DNA of 33,705 nt from an uncultured Pelagibacteraceae bacterium (GCA_902561465.1 CACEPH010000007.1:1-33705); one strand, 5' to 3'. Numbered from the stretch's first letter, positions 19,439-30,158 are shown. Made by a program: numbers and translations. The notes: generated from the sequence alone by a model not told the origin.

Positions 19439-20359
19439 ATGTCACTCAACATAGCCTTTATGGGAACTCCAGAGTTTTCCGTTCCCACATTAGACGCATT
19501 GATAAAAAATAAATTTAATATTGTAAAAGTTTATACTCAACCACCTAAAAAATCTAAAAGAGGGCAAAAAATTAATCCATCACCAGTAGAGGAATATTGT
19601 AAGACAAATAAAATAAGTTTTAAAAATCCTTTAACTTTAAATTCTATTGAAGAATTTGAAAGTTTTAGAGATTTAAATATTAATTTAGCAGTAGTGGTTG
19701 CATACGGACAAATAATTCCAACAAATTATTTAAAAATAGCAAAATTTGGATTTATAAATGTCCATGCTTCTTTGTTACCTAGATGGAGAGGTGCCGCTCC
19801 AATTCAAAGAGCAATAATGAACGAAGATAAAAAAATAGGAATTAGCATTATGAAGATTGAAGAGAAATTAGATAGCGGACCTGTTTTAACTACAAAAGAA
19901 TTTGAATTGGATCAAAATGCAACTCATGGTGACATTGAAAAAAAAATTTCTATAGAGGGTGCTAATTTATTAGTTCAGAATTTAAAAAGTATTGAAGCAG
20001 GAGAAGCAAAATTTACAAATCAAGATCATTCCCAAGCCACCTATGCAAAAAAAATAGATAAGCAAGAAACAAAAATTCACTGGAAAATAGATGCTAAAAA
20101 GGTACTGGCGCATATACATGGTTTAAGTCCAAGTCCAGGAGCGTGGTTTGAATTTGAAGGTGAGAGATTTAAAATTTTAAGAGCTAAAATATCTTCAGAA
20201 AATGGAAAACCGGGCTATGTTCTTGATGAAAATTTAACTATAGGATGTGGATCAAATTCCATTCAAATTTTAGAACTCCAACGCCAAGGAAAAAATAAAC
20301 AAACTACCAAAGAATTTTTGTTAGGAAAGAAAATTAGCAAAGGATCAATTATAATTTAA
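19439..20359 (+). CDS. fmt: Methionyl-tRNA formyltransferase
   Basis: IAFMGTPEFSVPTL, NVHASLLPRWRGAAPIQRAI. Confidence 0.96.
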   Translation: MSLNIAFMGTPEFSVPTLDALIKNKFNIVKVYTQPPKKSKRGQKINPSPVEEYCKTNKISFKNPLTLNSIEEFESFRDLNINLAVVVAYGQIIPTNYLKIAKFGFINVHASLLPRWRGAAPIQRAIMNEDKKIGISIMKIEEKLDSGPVLTTKEFELDQNATHGDIEKKISIEGANLLVQNLKSIEAGEAKFTNQDHSQATYAKKIDKQETKIHWKIDAKKVLAHIHGLSPSPGAWFEFEGERFKILRAKISSENGKPGYVLDENLTIGCGSNSIQILELQRQGKNKQTTKEFLLGKKISKGSIII

Positions 20360-21096
20360 TGCAAAGATATAAGATTAAAATAGAATATGAAGGTACGCCA
20401 TTTGTTGGATGGCAATTTCAAAAAAATGGTCAGTCAATACAAGAAGTTTTACAAAAAGCAATATTTAGATTTTCAAATGAAAATGTGACAGTTATAGGCG
20501 CTGGCAGAACAGATTCCGGAGTGCATGCTTTAGGACAAGTAGCTCACTTTGATTTAAAAAAAAAAATAAGGAAAACAAAAATTTTGCCAGCTATTAATCA
20601 AAATATTGGAAATAAACCGATTACTATTTTAAAAGTTAATAGAGTAAATAAAAAATTTCATGCAAGACATGATGCAAAAAGAAGGACATATCAATATTTT
20701 ATTGTTAATAGACAGTCGCCTTTGGCGCTCCAAAAAAATAAGGCTTGGCATATACGAAAAAAATTAGATTTATTATCCATGAAAAAAGGGGCTAAGTTGT
20801 TATTAGGAACCCACGATTTTTCAACTTTCAGATCTTCATCATGTGGAGCAAAAACACCAATAAAAACTATGGAAAAAATATTAATAAAAAAAAGTAAAGA
20901 CAAAATTACTCTACAATTTACTTCTAGGTCTTTTTTACAACAACAGGTTAGATCAATGGTTGGATGTTTAAAATATTTAGGAGAATCAAAATGGGATTTA
21001 AAAGACTTTATAAAATCATTTAAATCAAAAAATCGAATTAAATGCGCTCCTCCCGCGCCTGCTTGCGGTCTGTACTTAACAAATATTGAATATTAG
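20359..21096 (+). CDS. truA: tRNA pseudouridine(38-40) synthase
   Basis: IEYEGTPFVGWQFQ, GAGRTDSGVHALGQVAHF, HDFSTFRSS. Confidence 0.95.
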   Translation: MQRYKIKIEYEGTPFVGWQFQKNGQSIQEVLQKAIFRFSNENVTVIGAGRTDSGVHALGQVAHFDLKKKIRKTKILPAINQNIGNKPITILKVNRVNKKFHARHDAKRRTYQYFIVNRQSPLALQKNKAWHIRKKLDLLSMKKGAKLLLGTHDFSTFRSSSCGAKTPIKTMEKILIKKSKDKITLQFTSRSFLQQQVRSMVGCLKYLGESKWDLKDFIKSFKSKNRIKCAPPAPACGLYLTNIEY

Positions 21097-22019
21097 TTTT
21101 CCAATAAAGATTTAACGTGGTAATCAACACTTTCTTTAAGAGCATTTAAATCATAACCACCTTCTAAAATAGATACAACTTTTCCACCACAAAGCTTTTT
21201 GGCTAGCGTTAATATTCTGTTAGTTAGTGTGTAATAATCTTTAGATTCCAAATTAATTTGTGCTAGAGGATCATCTTTATGAGCATCGAATCCAGCAGAT
21301 AGTAGAATAAATTCAGGTTTAAATGCTTTAAGTTTTTTAAAAATACTGTCATAAGCATTTAAAAATTCATGTGGCAGTGTACCAGCGCTTAGAGGAACAT
21401 TTAACACATTATTCTTATTACCTTTTTCATTAGCCGCTCCAGAGCCAGGATAATAGGGATATTGATGAGAAGAAATGTATAGAACTTTTTCGTTATCATA
21501 AAATATATCTTGTGTCCCATTACCATGATGAACATCAAAATCAATAATTGCAACTTTGTTCAATTTGTACTTTTCCAATAAATAGTAGGCACCTACCGCT
21601 ACATTATTGTATACACAAAATCCCATAGCTTTTTGTTTTTCTGCGTGATGTCCGGGAGGTCTTACAGCACAAAAAGCATTATTAAAATCTTTTTTCATTA
21701 CACCATCAATGGCAGTTAAAATTGAACCTACAGCATCTTTCGTGGCATCTTTGCTGCCAGGCGACACAATAGTATCTCCGTCTAAAAAATTTAAACCTTG
21801 TTTAGGAAAGGATTCAGTTACATTATTTAGATAGTCTTTATCGTGGGCAAATTCTAAATATTTAAGATCAAATTTTGATGGTTTTTTCCAAATTAAATCT
21901 TTTGATTTTACTTTTTTTAAATGATCTATAACGACTGTTACACGATCAGCTCTCTCAGGGTGTCCTTGTCCTGTATTGTGATTTAAATAAGTATCTGTTG
22001 TTAATATTCCTGTTTTCAT
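21093..22019 (-). CDS. Histone deacetylase family (acetoin utilization/HDAC-like) hydrolase
   Basis: RPPGHHAEKQKAMGFCVYNNVA, IIDFDVHHGNGTQDIFY, LLSAGFDAHKDDPL. Confidence 0.92.
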   Translation of the reverse strand: MKTGILTTDTYLNHNTGQGHPERADRVTVVIDHLKKVKSKDLIWKKPSKFDLKYLEFAHDKDYLNNVTESFPKQGLNFLDGDTIVSPGSKDATKDAVGSILTAIDGVMKKDFNNAFCAVRPPGHHAEKQKAMGFCVYNNVAVGAYYLLEKYKLNKVAIIDFDVHHGNGTQDIFYDNEKVLYISSHQYPYYPGSGAANEKGNKNNVLNVPLSAGTLPHEFLNAYDSIFKKLKAFKPEFILLSAGFDAHKDDPLAQINLESKDYYTLTNRILTLAKKLCGGKVVSILEGGYDLNALKESVDYHVKSLLEN

Positions 22020-22687
22020 TAATTGTTTCCATAGATTACTTTAAAATCTTCTTTTTCGGTACAGAAATAATGTAACCAAATAGAAATATAAGTATAAATA
22101 CTAACCACAAACATTGATTGAGATCCTGTCGCTACAGCAAAACCAAATGGAATTCCTATTGCAAAAACATACATTGCATTTGGTGTCCATTTAAAAATAC
22201 CTCTTCTTTCAAAAGGCATATTCCTATACTTGAGATCAAAATGATCAGCGCCTGCAGCACGAAGAAATCCAAAATATTTTTTAACCGAATACATCGTATA
22301 TATCCCAGGAATAAAAATAATAACTGCTAGAGACCAAGCAAACCATCCAGGCGTATATAAAGAACCGTAGTCTACAAAACATAAAACAATTGCCGAAAGT
22401 CTAGATATGATTAAAACAAAAAAAATGATTACATATCCTTTAAACCCGATCGTGCTACTAATTGATTTCCAGCATAATTCTGACCTCCAACATACCCAGA
22501 CATATGCTTGGTGGATCAATGGTATAGTCATAGCAATGATAAACCAACCGAAAGCACCTAAGTTAATAAATGTATTTGTATTGTTTTGAAGACCAGCAAA
22601 TTTAGTACCTATGTAAAACAAAATAAGCGTTCCACCTAAATGCCAAATCTGGTGTTTAAAGAAAAAACTTAATTTGTTATCAACCAT
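22019..22687 (-). CDS. Polytopic membrane protein, possibly PEMT/ICMT-like methyltransferase
   Basis: 222 aa with several TM segments; MPFERRGIFKWTPNAMYVFAIGI...WLHYFCTEKEDFKVIYG resembles the C-terminal SAM-binding region of PEMT/ICMT families. Confidence 0.6.
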   Translation of the reverse strand: MVDNKLSFFFKHQIWHLGGTLILFYIGTKFAGLQNNTNTFINLGAFGWFIIAMTIPLIHQAYVWVCWRSELCWKSISSTIGFKGYVIIFFVLIISRLSAIVLCFVDYGSLYTPGWFAWSLAVIIFIPGIYTMYSVKKYFGFLRAAGADHFDLKYRNMPFERRGIFKWTPNAMYVFAIGIPFGFAVATGSQSMFVVSIYTYISIWLHYFCTEKEDFKVIYGNN

Positions 22688-23826
22688 TACTTAAAATAAT
22701 TTTCTAATATATTCAGATATATATTAGTTAATTTTTTTAAGTCTGACAAAGGAACAGATTCATCAATTTTATGCATGGTTTTTCCAACTAAACCAAATTC
22801 TAAGCAAGGAGCAATTTTTCTAATAAACCTTGCATCAGAAGTACCTCCTGCGGTTGATAATTTAGGTTTAATCCTGGTAATTTTTTTAATGGTATTTTGA
22901 ATCATAAAGGTAGTTTTATTTGGTTTTGTTAAAAAAGCTTCACCAGAAACCTCATATTTTATACTAAATCTACACTTAGCCTTTTTAGTTATTGATTGAA
23001 ATATAGAGTTTAACTTTCTCTTTAATGAAGCAGACGAATGTTTATTATTAAATCTAATATTAAACACAGTGGTAGCCGATCCCGGAATCACATTATCGGC
23101 ATGATTATCTATATTAATTTTTGTTATCTCCAGATTTGATGGTTGAAAATTTTTGGTACCCCTATCTAATTTTATTTCTTTTATTTTTTTTAAAATTTTA
23201 ATTATTGTATTTGTTGGATTGTTTGCTCTATGAGGATAAGCTACGTGGCCTTGAGTACCAATTATTGTTAGTCGTCCTGTTATACTTCCTCTTCTTCCAA
23301 TTTTGATCATTTCACCAAGTTTATTAGGGTTAGTTGGCTCTCCAACTAAACAGAAATTAATTTTTTCTCTTTTCCTTTTTAAGTATTCAACTACTCTTTT
23401 TGTTCCATTAATTGCTATTCCTTCTTCGTCTCCAGTAATTAACAAGCTTATAGAACCATTAAATTTTTTATTTTTTGCTTTGAATTTACTTACTGCAGCC
23501 ACAAAGCAAGCAATCGAAGCTTTCATGTCATTAGCTCCTCGACCAATTAATTTATTATTTTTAATAGCTGGTTTGAAAGGATTAACGCTCCAATCTTTTA
23601 TATTTCCTGGAGGAACAACATCCGTATGCCCAGCATAGCAAAAGTTAGGAGATGATTTTCCTAACTTTGCGTATAGATTTTTAATATTTTTGAAATTTAT
23701 TAATTGACATTTAAAGCCAAGAGATCTTAAGTTTTTTGCTAAAATATTTATTGCACCAGCATCTTTTGGTGTAACGCTGGGACGACGAATCAATTCTTTT
23801 GCTAATTTTAATTCACTGATTGGCAT
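22687..23826 (-). CDS. dapE: Succinyl-diaminopimelate desuccinylase
   Basis: FCYAGHTDVVPPG, GRGANDMKASIACF, LITGDEEG. Confidence 0.95.
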   Translation of the reverse strand: MPISELKLAKELIRRPSVTPKDAGAINILAKNLRSLGFKCQLINFKNIKNLYAKLGKSSPNFCYAGHTDVVPPGNIKDWSVNPFKPAIKNNKLIGRGANDMKASIACFVAAVSKFKAKNKKFNGSISLLITGDEEGIAINGTKRVVEYLKRKREKINFCLVGEPTNPNKLGEMIKIGRRGSITGRLTIIGTQGHVAYPHRANNPTNTIIKILKKIKEIKLDRGTKNFQPSNLEITKINIDNHADNVIPGSATTVFNIRFNNKHSSASLKRKLNSIFQSITKKAKCRFSIKYEVSGEAFLTKPNKTTFMIQNTIKKITRIKPKLSTAGGTSDARFIRKIAPCLEFGLVGKTMHKIDESVPLSDLKKLTNIYLNILENYFK

Positions 23827-23834
23827 GAGTTTTT

Positions 23835-24662
23835 TTAATCTCTCAATAAATCGTTAATTGAAGTTTTGCTTCTTGTTTTTTCGTCTACCTTTTTTACGAT
23901 AACCACACAATACAAAGATGGACCATCAGGATTATTTTTGCTAGGCATAGTTCCTGGCACTACCACAGAATAGTTTGGTACTTTTCCATAATGTATTTCA
24001 CCTGTTGCTCGATCAATAATTCGCGTTGATGCTCCTATATAAACTCCCATGGATAAAACTGATCCTTTTCCGACAATAACGCCTTCAGCTATTTCAGCTC
24101 TGGCTCCTATAAAACAATTATCTTCAATGATGGTTGGGTTTGCTTGCATAGGTTCTAATACTCCACCAATTCCAGCTCCACCAGATATATGACAATTTTT
24201 TCCAACTTGAGCGCAAGATCCTACCGATGCCCAGGTATCAATCATACTTCCTTGATCTACATAAGCTCCGATATTTACAAATGAAGGCATTAAGACAACA
24301 TTCTTTGCAATAAATGCTCCTTTTCTTACGACACCATTCGGAACATATCTAAAACCTTCTTTAATAAATCTTTTTTCGTTCCATTTATGAGTTTTACCTT
24401 CTACTTTGTCGTACCAAGCAGCATAAGGACCTTTAGAAATTTTCATTTTATTAACTCTGAAACTTAATAAAATTGCTTTTTTAATCCACTGATTAACAAT
24501 CCATTCGTCATTTTTATTTTCTGCAACTCTTATTTTACCTGAATCTAATAACTCTATAGTTTTACTAATAGCATTTAATATTTTTCTACTAGATTTAGAA
24601 TTTACTTGGCTTTTATCATTCCAAGCTTCATTGATTATTTTTTCAAAAGAATTTGTATCCAT
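23835..24662 (-). CDS. dapD: 2,3,4,5-tetrahydropyridine-2,6-dicarboxylate N-succinyltransferase
   Basis: Left-handed beta-helix hexapeptides; [38 protein letters not shown]. Confidence 0.96.
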   Translation of the reverse strand: MDTNSFEKIINEAWNDKSQVNSKSSRKILNAISKTIELLDSGKIRVAENKNDEWIVNQWIKKAILLSFRVNKMKISKGPYAAWYDKVEGKTHKWNEKRFIKEGFRYVPNGVVRKGAFIAKNVVLMPSFVNIGAYVDQGSMIDTWASVGSCAQVGKNCHISGGAGIGGVLEPMQANPTIIEDNCFIGARAEIAEGVIVGKGSVLSMGVYIGASTRIIDRATGEIHYGKVPNYSVVVPGTMPSKNNPDGPSLYCVVIVKKVDEKTRSKTSINDLLRD

Positions 24663-25333
24663 TATGCAGCTTTAGCTAAGTTAATTTTTTTTAAAAATTC
24701 AGATAAATTATTTGTTTTATAATTTACAAATTCACTATCTGAAAATTTGCTTGCCCACGGCTCATCATTTTCTATCCAAACTGTTTTCATACCCATTTCA
24801 TATGCTGGTTTTAAATTTCTTGCAATATCTTCAACTAATACACATAATTTTGGGTCAATTTTATGTTTTTTGACTAATTTTTTGTAAGGCTCTAACAAAG
24901 GTTTTGGAATAAATTCAGCATCTACTATGTCAAAAATATCGTCAAAAAGATGGTCTATACCTATTTGCTTAGATACATTTATTGCATGCTTTCTTGAGCC
25001 ATTAGTAAATATAATTTTTTTACCATCAAGCTTTTCAATTTCTTTACCAAGCGCAGGATCTTTTTGAAGGAAATCAATATTTATGTCATGTACGAATTCT
25101 AAAAATTCATCTGGATCAATTTTGTGATTTTTTATCATACCATTTAGCGTTGTATTGTATTTATGAAAATAATTTTTCTGAACTTTTTTAGCTTCTTCTA
25201 CGCTTATATTAAGTTTATCTGAAATATATTTAGACATTCTTTTATCAACTTGTTCAAAAACTTTAGTTTTTCCAGAATACAAAGTGTTGTCCAAATCAAA
25301 TATCCAATACTTGATAGAATTAAATGATTTCAT
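24662..25333 (-). CDS. HAD-family pyrimidine 5'-nucleotidase-like
   Basis: [36 protein letters not shown]. Confidence 0.88.
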   Translation of the reverse strand: MKSFNSIKYWIFDLDNTLYSGKTKVFEQVDKRMSKYISDKLNISVEEAKKVQKNYFHKYNTTLNGMIKNHKIDPDEFLEFVHDINIDFLQKDPALGKEIEKLDGKKIIFTNGSRKHAINVSKQIGIDHLFDDIFDIVDAEFIPKPLLEPYKKLVKKHKIDPKLCVLVEDIARNLKPAYEMGMKTVWIENDEPWASKFSDSEFVNYKTNNLSEFLKKINLAKAA

Positions 25334-26205
25334 TTTCTTATAAGCGTTCCTGAACCTTTGTCAGAGAATAATTCGAACAAGATAGAGTGTGGTTTTCTGC
25401 CATCAAGAATAACAACTGCTCTTACCCCATTATTTATAGCGTCAATACAAGTTTTAACTTTTGGTATCATGCCCCCATGAATCGTCTCATTATTAACTAG
25501 TTCTTTTGCTTCTGTAGTGTTTATTTCAGAAATTAATTTTTCGTTGTTATCTAGAACACCATCAATATCTGTTAATAACATCAATCTTCTGGATTTGATG
25601 CTTCTTGCTATGGCACCGGCAGCAGTATCAGCATTAATATTGTATGCAATTCCTTTTTCATCAAGACCCATCGGGACTATAACAGGAATAAAATCCTCTC
25701 TAATTATTTCTTTAAGCAGTTTTGCGTCTACTCTTTTTGGTTTACCAACATAACCTAACTCTTTATCTTCTTGCTCAACATAAATTATATTATTTTTTTT
25801 TATCGTTATAGATTTTGCTTTGCATGATTTTTTTTCAAGAGCATTAACAATTTCTTTATTAAATTCTGTCATAACACTTTCAACAATATTAATCATTTTT
25901 TCATCTGTAACCCTTAAACCCATAACAAATTTACTTTTGATATTTTTCTCATCTAACTTTTTTTTGATTCCTAAGCCGCCGCCATGAACCAGTATAGGAG
26001 TTAAACCTAATTTTTTCAAAACTACTATATCTTCGATTAAATTATTTAAAAGAGACGGATCTAAAAGGACTTTGCCTCCACATTTTATTACTATTTTTTC
26101 TTTTGAATATTTTTTAATATATTTTTCTACTTCTTGGCTAGAAGGCCCATCTTTTGGCCAAAGCTCTTTTATTTTGTTTTCTATATTTTGGACTGGTTGT
26201 TGCAT
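25330..26205 (-). CDS. argB: Acetylglutamate kinase
   Basis: VIKCGGKVL, ILVHGGG, LMLLTDIDGVLD, IHGGMIPKVKTCIDAI. Confidence 0.95.
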   Translation of the reverse strand: MQQPVQNIENKIKELWPKDGPSSQEVEKYIKKYSKEKIVIKCGGKVLLDPSLLNNLIEDIVVLKKLGLTPILVHGGGLGIKKKLDEKNIKSKFVMGLRVTDEKMINIVESVMTEFNKEIVNALEKKSCKAKSITIKKNNIIYVEQEDKELGYVGKPKRVDAKLLKEIIREDFIPVIVPMGLDEKGIAYNINADTAAGAIARSIKSRRLMLLTDIDGVLDNNEKLISEINTTEAKELVNNETIHGGMIPKVKTCIDAINNGVRAVVILDGRKPHSILFELFSDKGSGTLIRK

Positions 26206-26208
26206 TTT

Positions 26209-27894
26209 TTAAACAGTCTTTACTTTTGTTCCTCTCATAATTACCCATTGTTGAGCAATAGTTAATATGTTGTTTACCGTCCAATAGACCACTAATCCTG
26301 AGGGAAATGGAGCTAATATTATTGTTAAAAAAAGAGGAAAAAACATAAATATTTTTGCTTGAATAGGATCTGGAGGAGTAGGATTTAATTTTTGCTGAAC
26401 ATACATACTTAGACCCATTAATATTGGCCATGCTCCAATCATTAAAAAAGTTGGCGGGTCCCAGGGAATTAAACCAAATAAATTAAAAATAGATGTTGGA
26501 TCTCTTTCGGATAAATCTTTTATCCATCCAAAAAAAGGCTGATGTCTCATTTCTAAAGTAACATAAAGCATTTTATAAATTGCAAAAAAGAATGGAATTT
26601 GTATTAAAACAGGCAAACATCCTGAGATTGGATTTACTTTTTCTCTTTTATATAGAGCCATCATTTCTTGTTGTAATTTAACCTTGTCGTCTTTATGTAA
26701 TTCTTTAAGTCTAATCATTTCTGGCTGAAGTATTTTCATTTTTGCCATAGATTTAAAAGAATAATTTGCGAGTGGAAAAAATATTAATCTGACCAAGGCA
26801 GTAATAATAACTATTGCAAAACCAAAGTTTCCAGTTAACTTGAAAAAATAATCGATCACAAAAAATAAAGGTTTTGTAAAGAAATAGAACCAACCCCAAT
26901 CTATCGCTAAATCAAATTTTTCTATTTTTAATTGTTCAGCATAACCATCAATAACAGCAACTTCCTTAGCTGCTACAAATGCATTTATATTGTTAGTAAT
27001 AGAGTTGCCGGGATTAAGAATCTTTGGATTTTTTATTATATAATTGGCTCTGTATTTTTCATTTTTAGCAACAAACTCTGCTTTAAATTCATTTCCTTTT
27101 TCCGGAACTATTGCAGTTAACCAATATTTATCTGTAATACCCAACCAACCTTTTGAGCTATTGATAGTAAATTTTTCTTTTTCAATATCATCATAATCTT
27201 CTTCTACAAGCTCTTCTCCAAATACTCCAAGAAAACCTTCGTGTAAAATGTATATTTGCATTCCTTCAGGCTTGCCACCTCGAGTAATTTGTGCGTATGG
27301 ATAGAATTGAAAGGATTTATTTGAATTATTTTTTATACCTTGTGTAATTTTAAATAAAAACTTTTCGTCTAATTCAATTTTTTTTGTAAAAATTAAACCT
27401 TCACCATTGTCCCATTCGATTGTAACTGGATTATTTGGCGTTAGCGTACTATTTCCTTTAACTTTCCAAACTGTATCACCTAGTGGTAATTTTATCTTTT
27501 CATTTCCACCTGATGCCCAACCTGTTTCAATAAAATATTCTTCTGAAGAATTTTTTGGATTTAAAAAAATTACTTTGTTTTCACCGTTTAAAGTTTCGTT
27601 GTAATTTTTGAAAATAATATCATCTATAATTGCTCCTTGTAATGATATTGATCCTTTAATATTTTCGTTTTCAACTTTTATTCTTTTTGTATCGCCTACC
27701 AATTCATCTCTTGTAATTTCGGTTACTAAATTTTTTTGATTCTCATCAATTGAAGGAGAAGAGGCATCTTCACTTTTTGTTATTTGTTTTTCTTCGGGTT
27801 GCTGTTCAACAATAGGAGCTTCAAAAAAAGTTGCCCAAAAAACTAATACTATTGTAGAAAGTATAACTGCCAACAAAACGTTTCTTGTTTCCAT
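26209..27894 (-). CDS. yidC: Membrane protein insertase YidC
   Basis: 561 aa; RNVLLAVILSTIVLVFW N-terminus; NPISGCLPVLIQIPFFFAIYKML; LVVYWTVNNILTIAQQWVIMR. Confidence 0.96.
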   Translation of the reverse strand: METRNVLLAVILSTIVLVFWATFFEAPIVEQQPEEKQITKSEDASSPSIDENQKNLVTEITRDELVGDTKRIKVENENIKGSISLQGAIIDDIIFKNYNETLNGENKVIFLNPKNSSEEYFIETGWASGGNEKIKLPLGDTVWKVKGNSTLTPNNPVTIEWDNGEGLIFTKKIELDEKFLFKITQGIKNNSNKSFQFYPYAQITRGGKPEGMQIYILHEGFLGVFGEELVEEDYDDIEKEKFTINSSKGWLGITDKYWLTAIVPEKGNEFKAEFVAKNEKYRANYIIKNPKILNPGNSITNNINAFVAAKEVAVIDGYAEQLKIEKFDLAIDWGWFYFFTKPLFFVIDYFFKLTGNFGFAIVIITALVRLIFFPLANYSFKSMAKMKILQPEMIRLKELHKDDKVKLQQEMMALYKREKVNPISGCLPVLIQIPFFFAIYKMLYVTLEMRHQPFFGWIKDLSERDPTSIFNLFGLIPWDPPTFLMIGAWPILMGLSMYVQQKLNPTPPDPIQAKIFMFFPLFLTIILAPFPSGLVVYWTVNNILTIAQQWVIMRGTKVKTV

Positions 27895-28146
27895 TTACTT
27901 TTTCCTTTTTTTCAAATTAGGAACTGGATCAAATCCACTTCTTCCACCTAAAATTTTAATTGGGTGACATCTTAAAATTCTTTTTATTCCTAAAAATAAA
28001 CCTTTAAAGAAACCATTCAGTTTTAATGAATCTATAAAGTATTCTGAACATGTAGGAAGATATCTACAGTTTGAAGGAAAATAAGGTGAAATAAAATATT
28101 TATAAAATTTAATAATTATAATTAAAGCGCTGCTTAACAATTTCAT
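27895..28146 (-). CDS. yidD: Membrane protein insertion efficiency factor YidD
   Basis: [35 protein letters not shown]...RILRCHP. Confidence 0.94.
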   Translation of the reverse strand: MKLLSSALIIIIKFYKYFISPYFPSNCRYLPTCSEYFIDSLKLNGFFKGLFLGIKRILRCHPIKILGGRSGFDPVPNLKKRKK

Positions 28147-28148
28147 AA

Positions 28149-28502
28149 TTAATTACCTGCTCGTTTTATCTTTTTAAAAGTTTCATTCACTTCGTTAAGA
28201 ACATTTTCGAATTTATCTTTGTATACATTATTTTTTCCGAAAATTACATAAGTGTAGTTTAAGTCTATTAGCTGCTTTTTTTTCGAAATTTTTTGCACAG
28301 CATACTTTAGTTTTCGTTTTATTCTGTTTCTAACTACAGCATTTCCTATATTTTTTTTCATTACAAAACTTATATTTAGGTATTTGTTGAATTTTGTTAA
28401 ACTTTTATCAAAATATATTGTAAAATATTTTGTATTCAGCCTTTTCTTTTTTAAAATTTTTAAAAAGTCTTTGTTGCGATTTAGGCTCTTAAATTTAATC
28501 AT
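28149..28502 (-). CDS. rnpA: Ribonuclease P protein component
   Basis: [21 protein letters not shown] matches the RnpA RNR motif; adjacent to rpmH and yidD. Confidence 0.9.
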   Translation of the reverse strand: MIKFKSLNRNKDFLKILKKKRLNTKYFTIYFDKSLTKFNKYLNISFVMKKNIGNAVVRNRIKRKLKYAVQKISKKKQLIDLNYTYVIFGKNNVYKDKFENVLNEVNETFKKIKRAGN

Positions 28503-28516
28503 CTCGAAAACTTAAT

Positions 28517-28651
28517 TTAAGCAGATATTCTTTTTCTTCCTTTTACTCTTCGTCTCGCAAGGGTTTTTCTGCCACCTTTAGTTTTCATTCTGGACCTAAA
28601 CCCATGTCTTCTTTTTCTTACAATTCGGCTTGGTTGGTATGTTCTTTTCAT
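28517..28651 (-). CDS. rpmH: 50S ribosomal protein L34
   Basis: Reverse-strand translation [44 protein letters not shown]. Absent from the supplied ORF track because it is short. Confidence 0.97.
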   Translation of the reverse strand: MKRTYQPSRIVRKRRHGFRSRMKTKGGRKTLARRRVKGRKRISA

Positions 28652-28730
28652 AAAATTTATTTAGTTCTTCTTAAAATTTTTTGATAGTTATAGGTAATAA
28701 GTACATATAAGTACAGTTAAAAATTGATTT

Positions 28731-29456
28731 ATGAATTTAAACTCTTTGAAATTTAAACTTATTTTAGGAATAACTTATTTAGCTATACTTTCAATTGGTT
28801 TGTATTTTTTATTTACTGCGATCGATATAAAAGATTTAATGAGTTATGAATTTATAAGATCAAATAAAGATATTATTCTAGAGTACAAAAGTAAAAATTT
28901 TTTATTTCTCTCTATTATTTTTTTTATTTTTTCTATAATTTGGATTCTTCTATTAGGATTTGCAATGCCTTTGCTATTATTTTCAGGCTTTGTTTTTGGT
29001 AAATGGTGGGGAATACTTATAGTACTGACGGCAACAACAATTGGTGCAACTTTCTTATACATGCTGGTAGGTTTTTTCTTTCGAGACTCCGTTAAGGAAA
29101 AATTAGCTCCTAAATTTTCTAAGTTGAAAGAATTTTTTATTAAAAATGATATTCTTTATTTTACGAGTTTTAGATTTGTTGGTGGAGGAGGAGCGCCTTA
29201 TGCTGTTCAAAATGTTCTACCAATTTTATTTGATATGCCAATAAAAAATTATATTATTGCTACTTTCATTGGTAGTTTGCCCTCGATGTTTGTAACTGTT
29301 GCATTAGGCAGTGGAATAGAAAAAGTTATAGATGAAAATGTGCAATTAAGCTTTTATACCGTTTTGTTTTCACCCGAGATATATATTCCAATAATTGCTT
29401 TTTTTATAATTTTAATTATTGCATTTATAATTAAAAAGTTTTATTTCAAACAATAA
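28731..29456 (+). CDS. TVP38/TMEM64 (DedA-like VTT) family membrane protein
   Basis: FAMPLLLFSGFVFGKWWGILIVLTATTIGATFLYMLVGFFFR and PYAVQNVLPILFDMPIKNYIIATFIGSLPSMFVTVALG. Confidence 0.8.
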   Translation: MNLNSLKFKLILGITYLAILSIGLYFLFTAIDIKDLMSYEFIRSNKDIILEYKSKNFLFLSIIFFIFSIIWILLLGFAMPLLLFSGFVFGKWWGILIVLTATTIGATFLYMLVGFFFRDSVKEKLAPKFSKLKEFFIKNDILYFTSFRFVGGGGAPYAVQNVLPILFDMPIKNYIIATFIGSLPSMFVTVALGSGIEKVIDENVQLSFYTVLFSPEIYIPIIAFFIILIIAFIIKKFYFKQ

Positions 29457-29462
29457 TCTATT

Positions 29463-30158
29463 ATGAAACATGCACATTTAGATAAAATAAAAAGTTTAGA
29501 ATCGGCTCCTAGAAAAGTTAATATTTTTTCTGAAAACGAAATAAAAATGATACAGGAGCTCTATTATAGTTTACCGGAAAGAACATTTAATAAAAAACAA
29601 AATGTTAAAAAAAAAGCATGGGTACAAAATTACAATAAAGAATTAGATAAAATTTACTTTAATAAACTTAAAGATGTATTAGGAGAATATAAAATGGATT
29701 CTTTAAAGTCAGAAAATGGTGAAGATTATTATGGACTTTTTCATGAAAGTTTTTCTCCTCTGCCATTACATGTAGATTCTGGATTTGATGAAAATGCAAT
29801 AATTTATAAACAAGTAATCACGCCTTTGAGTCCAATTGGAGATACTATTTTTTTCAAAAAAAGATGGTACGGAAGATCAACAACTTTTACTATTGATAAA
29901 AATGAATTAGATTTTAAACCAAAGCCCGGACAAAATGACAGATCCTCGGCACATTTAGGGGACACGGAATTTGATAAAGAAACACATCAAAAATATTTAA
30001 AACATATAGATATTAATAATCTTAAGGGACTTGAAATTGAAATGATATATAATTGGAAAGTTGGAGACACTCTTATCGTAGATAGAACTCATATTCACTG
30101 TGCTTCGTCTAGGATTAATAATAAAAAATTAGGACTAACGACTTTTACTAAAAAATGA
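29463..30158 (+). CDS. 2OG-Fe(II) oxygenase-like protein
   Basis: 231 aa; LPLHVDSGF (HxD) and distal VGDTLIVDRTHIHCASSRI (His, then Arg) typical of a cupin-like dioxygenase core. Confidence 0.55.
   Translation: MKHAHLDKIKSLESAPRKVNIFSENEIKMIQELYYSLPERTFNKKQNVKKKAWVQNYNKELDKIYFNKLKDVLGEYKMDSLKSENGEDYYGLFHESFSPLPLHVDSGFDENAIIYKQVITPLSPIGDTIFFKKRWYGRSTTFTIDKNELDFKPKPGQNDRSSAHLGDTEFDKETHQKYLKHIDINNLKGLEIEMIYNWKVGDTLIVDRTHIHCASSRINNKKLGLTTFTKK

Noticed and set aside
23303-23638. 111-aa + strand ORF antisense to dapE
   Set aside because: Shadow ORF of a well-supported gene with all dapE motifs.
26138-26431. 97-aa minus ORF spanning the argB/yidC junction
   Set aside because: Out of frame with the strongly supported YidC C-terminus; not an EngB fragment.
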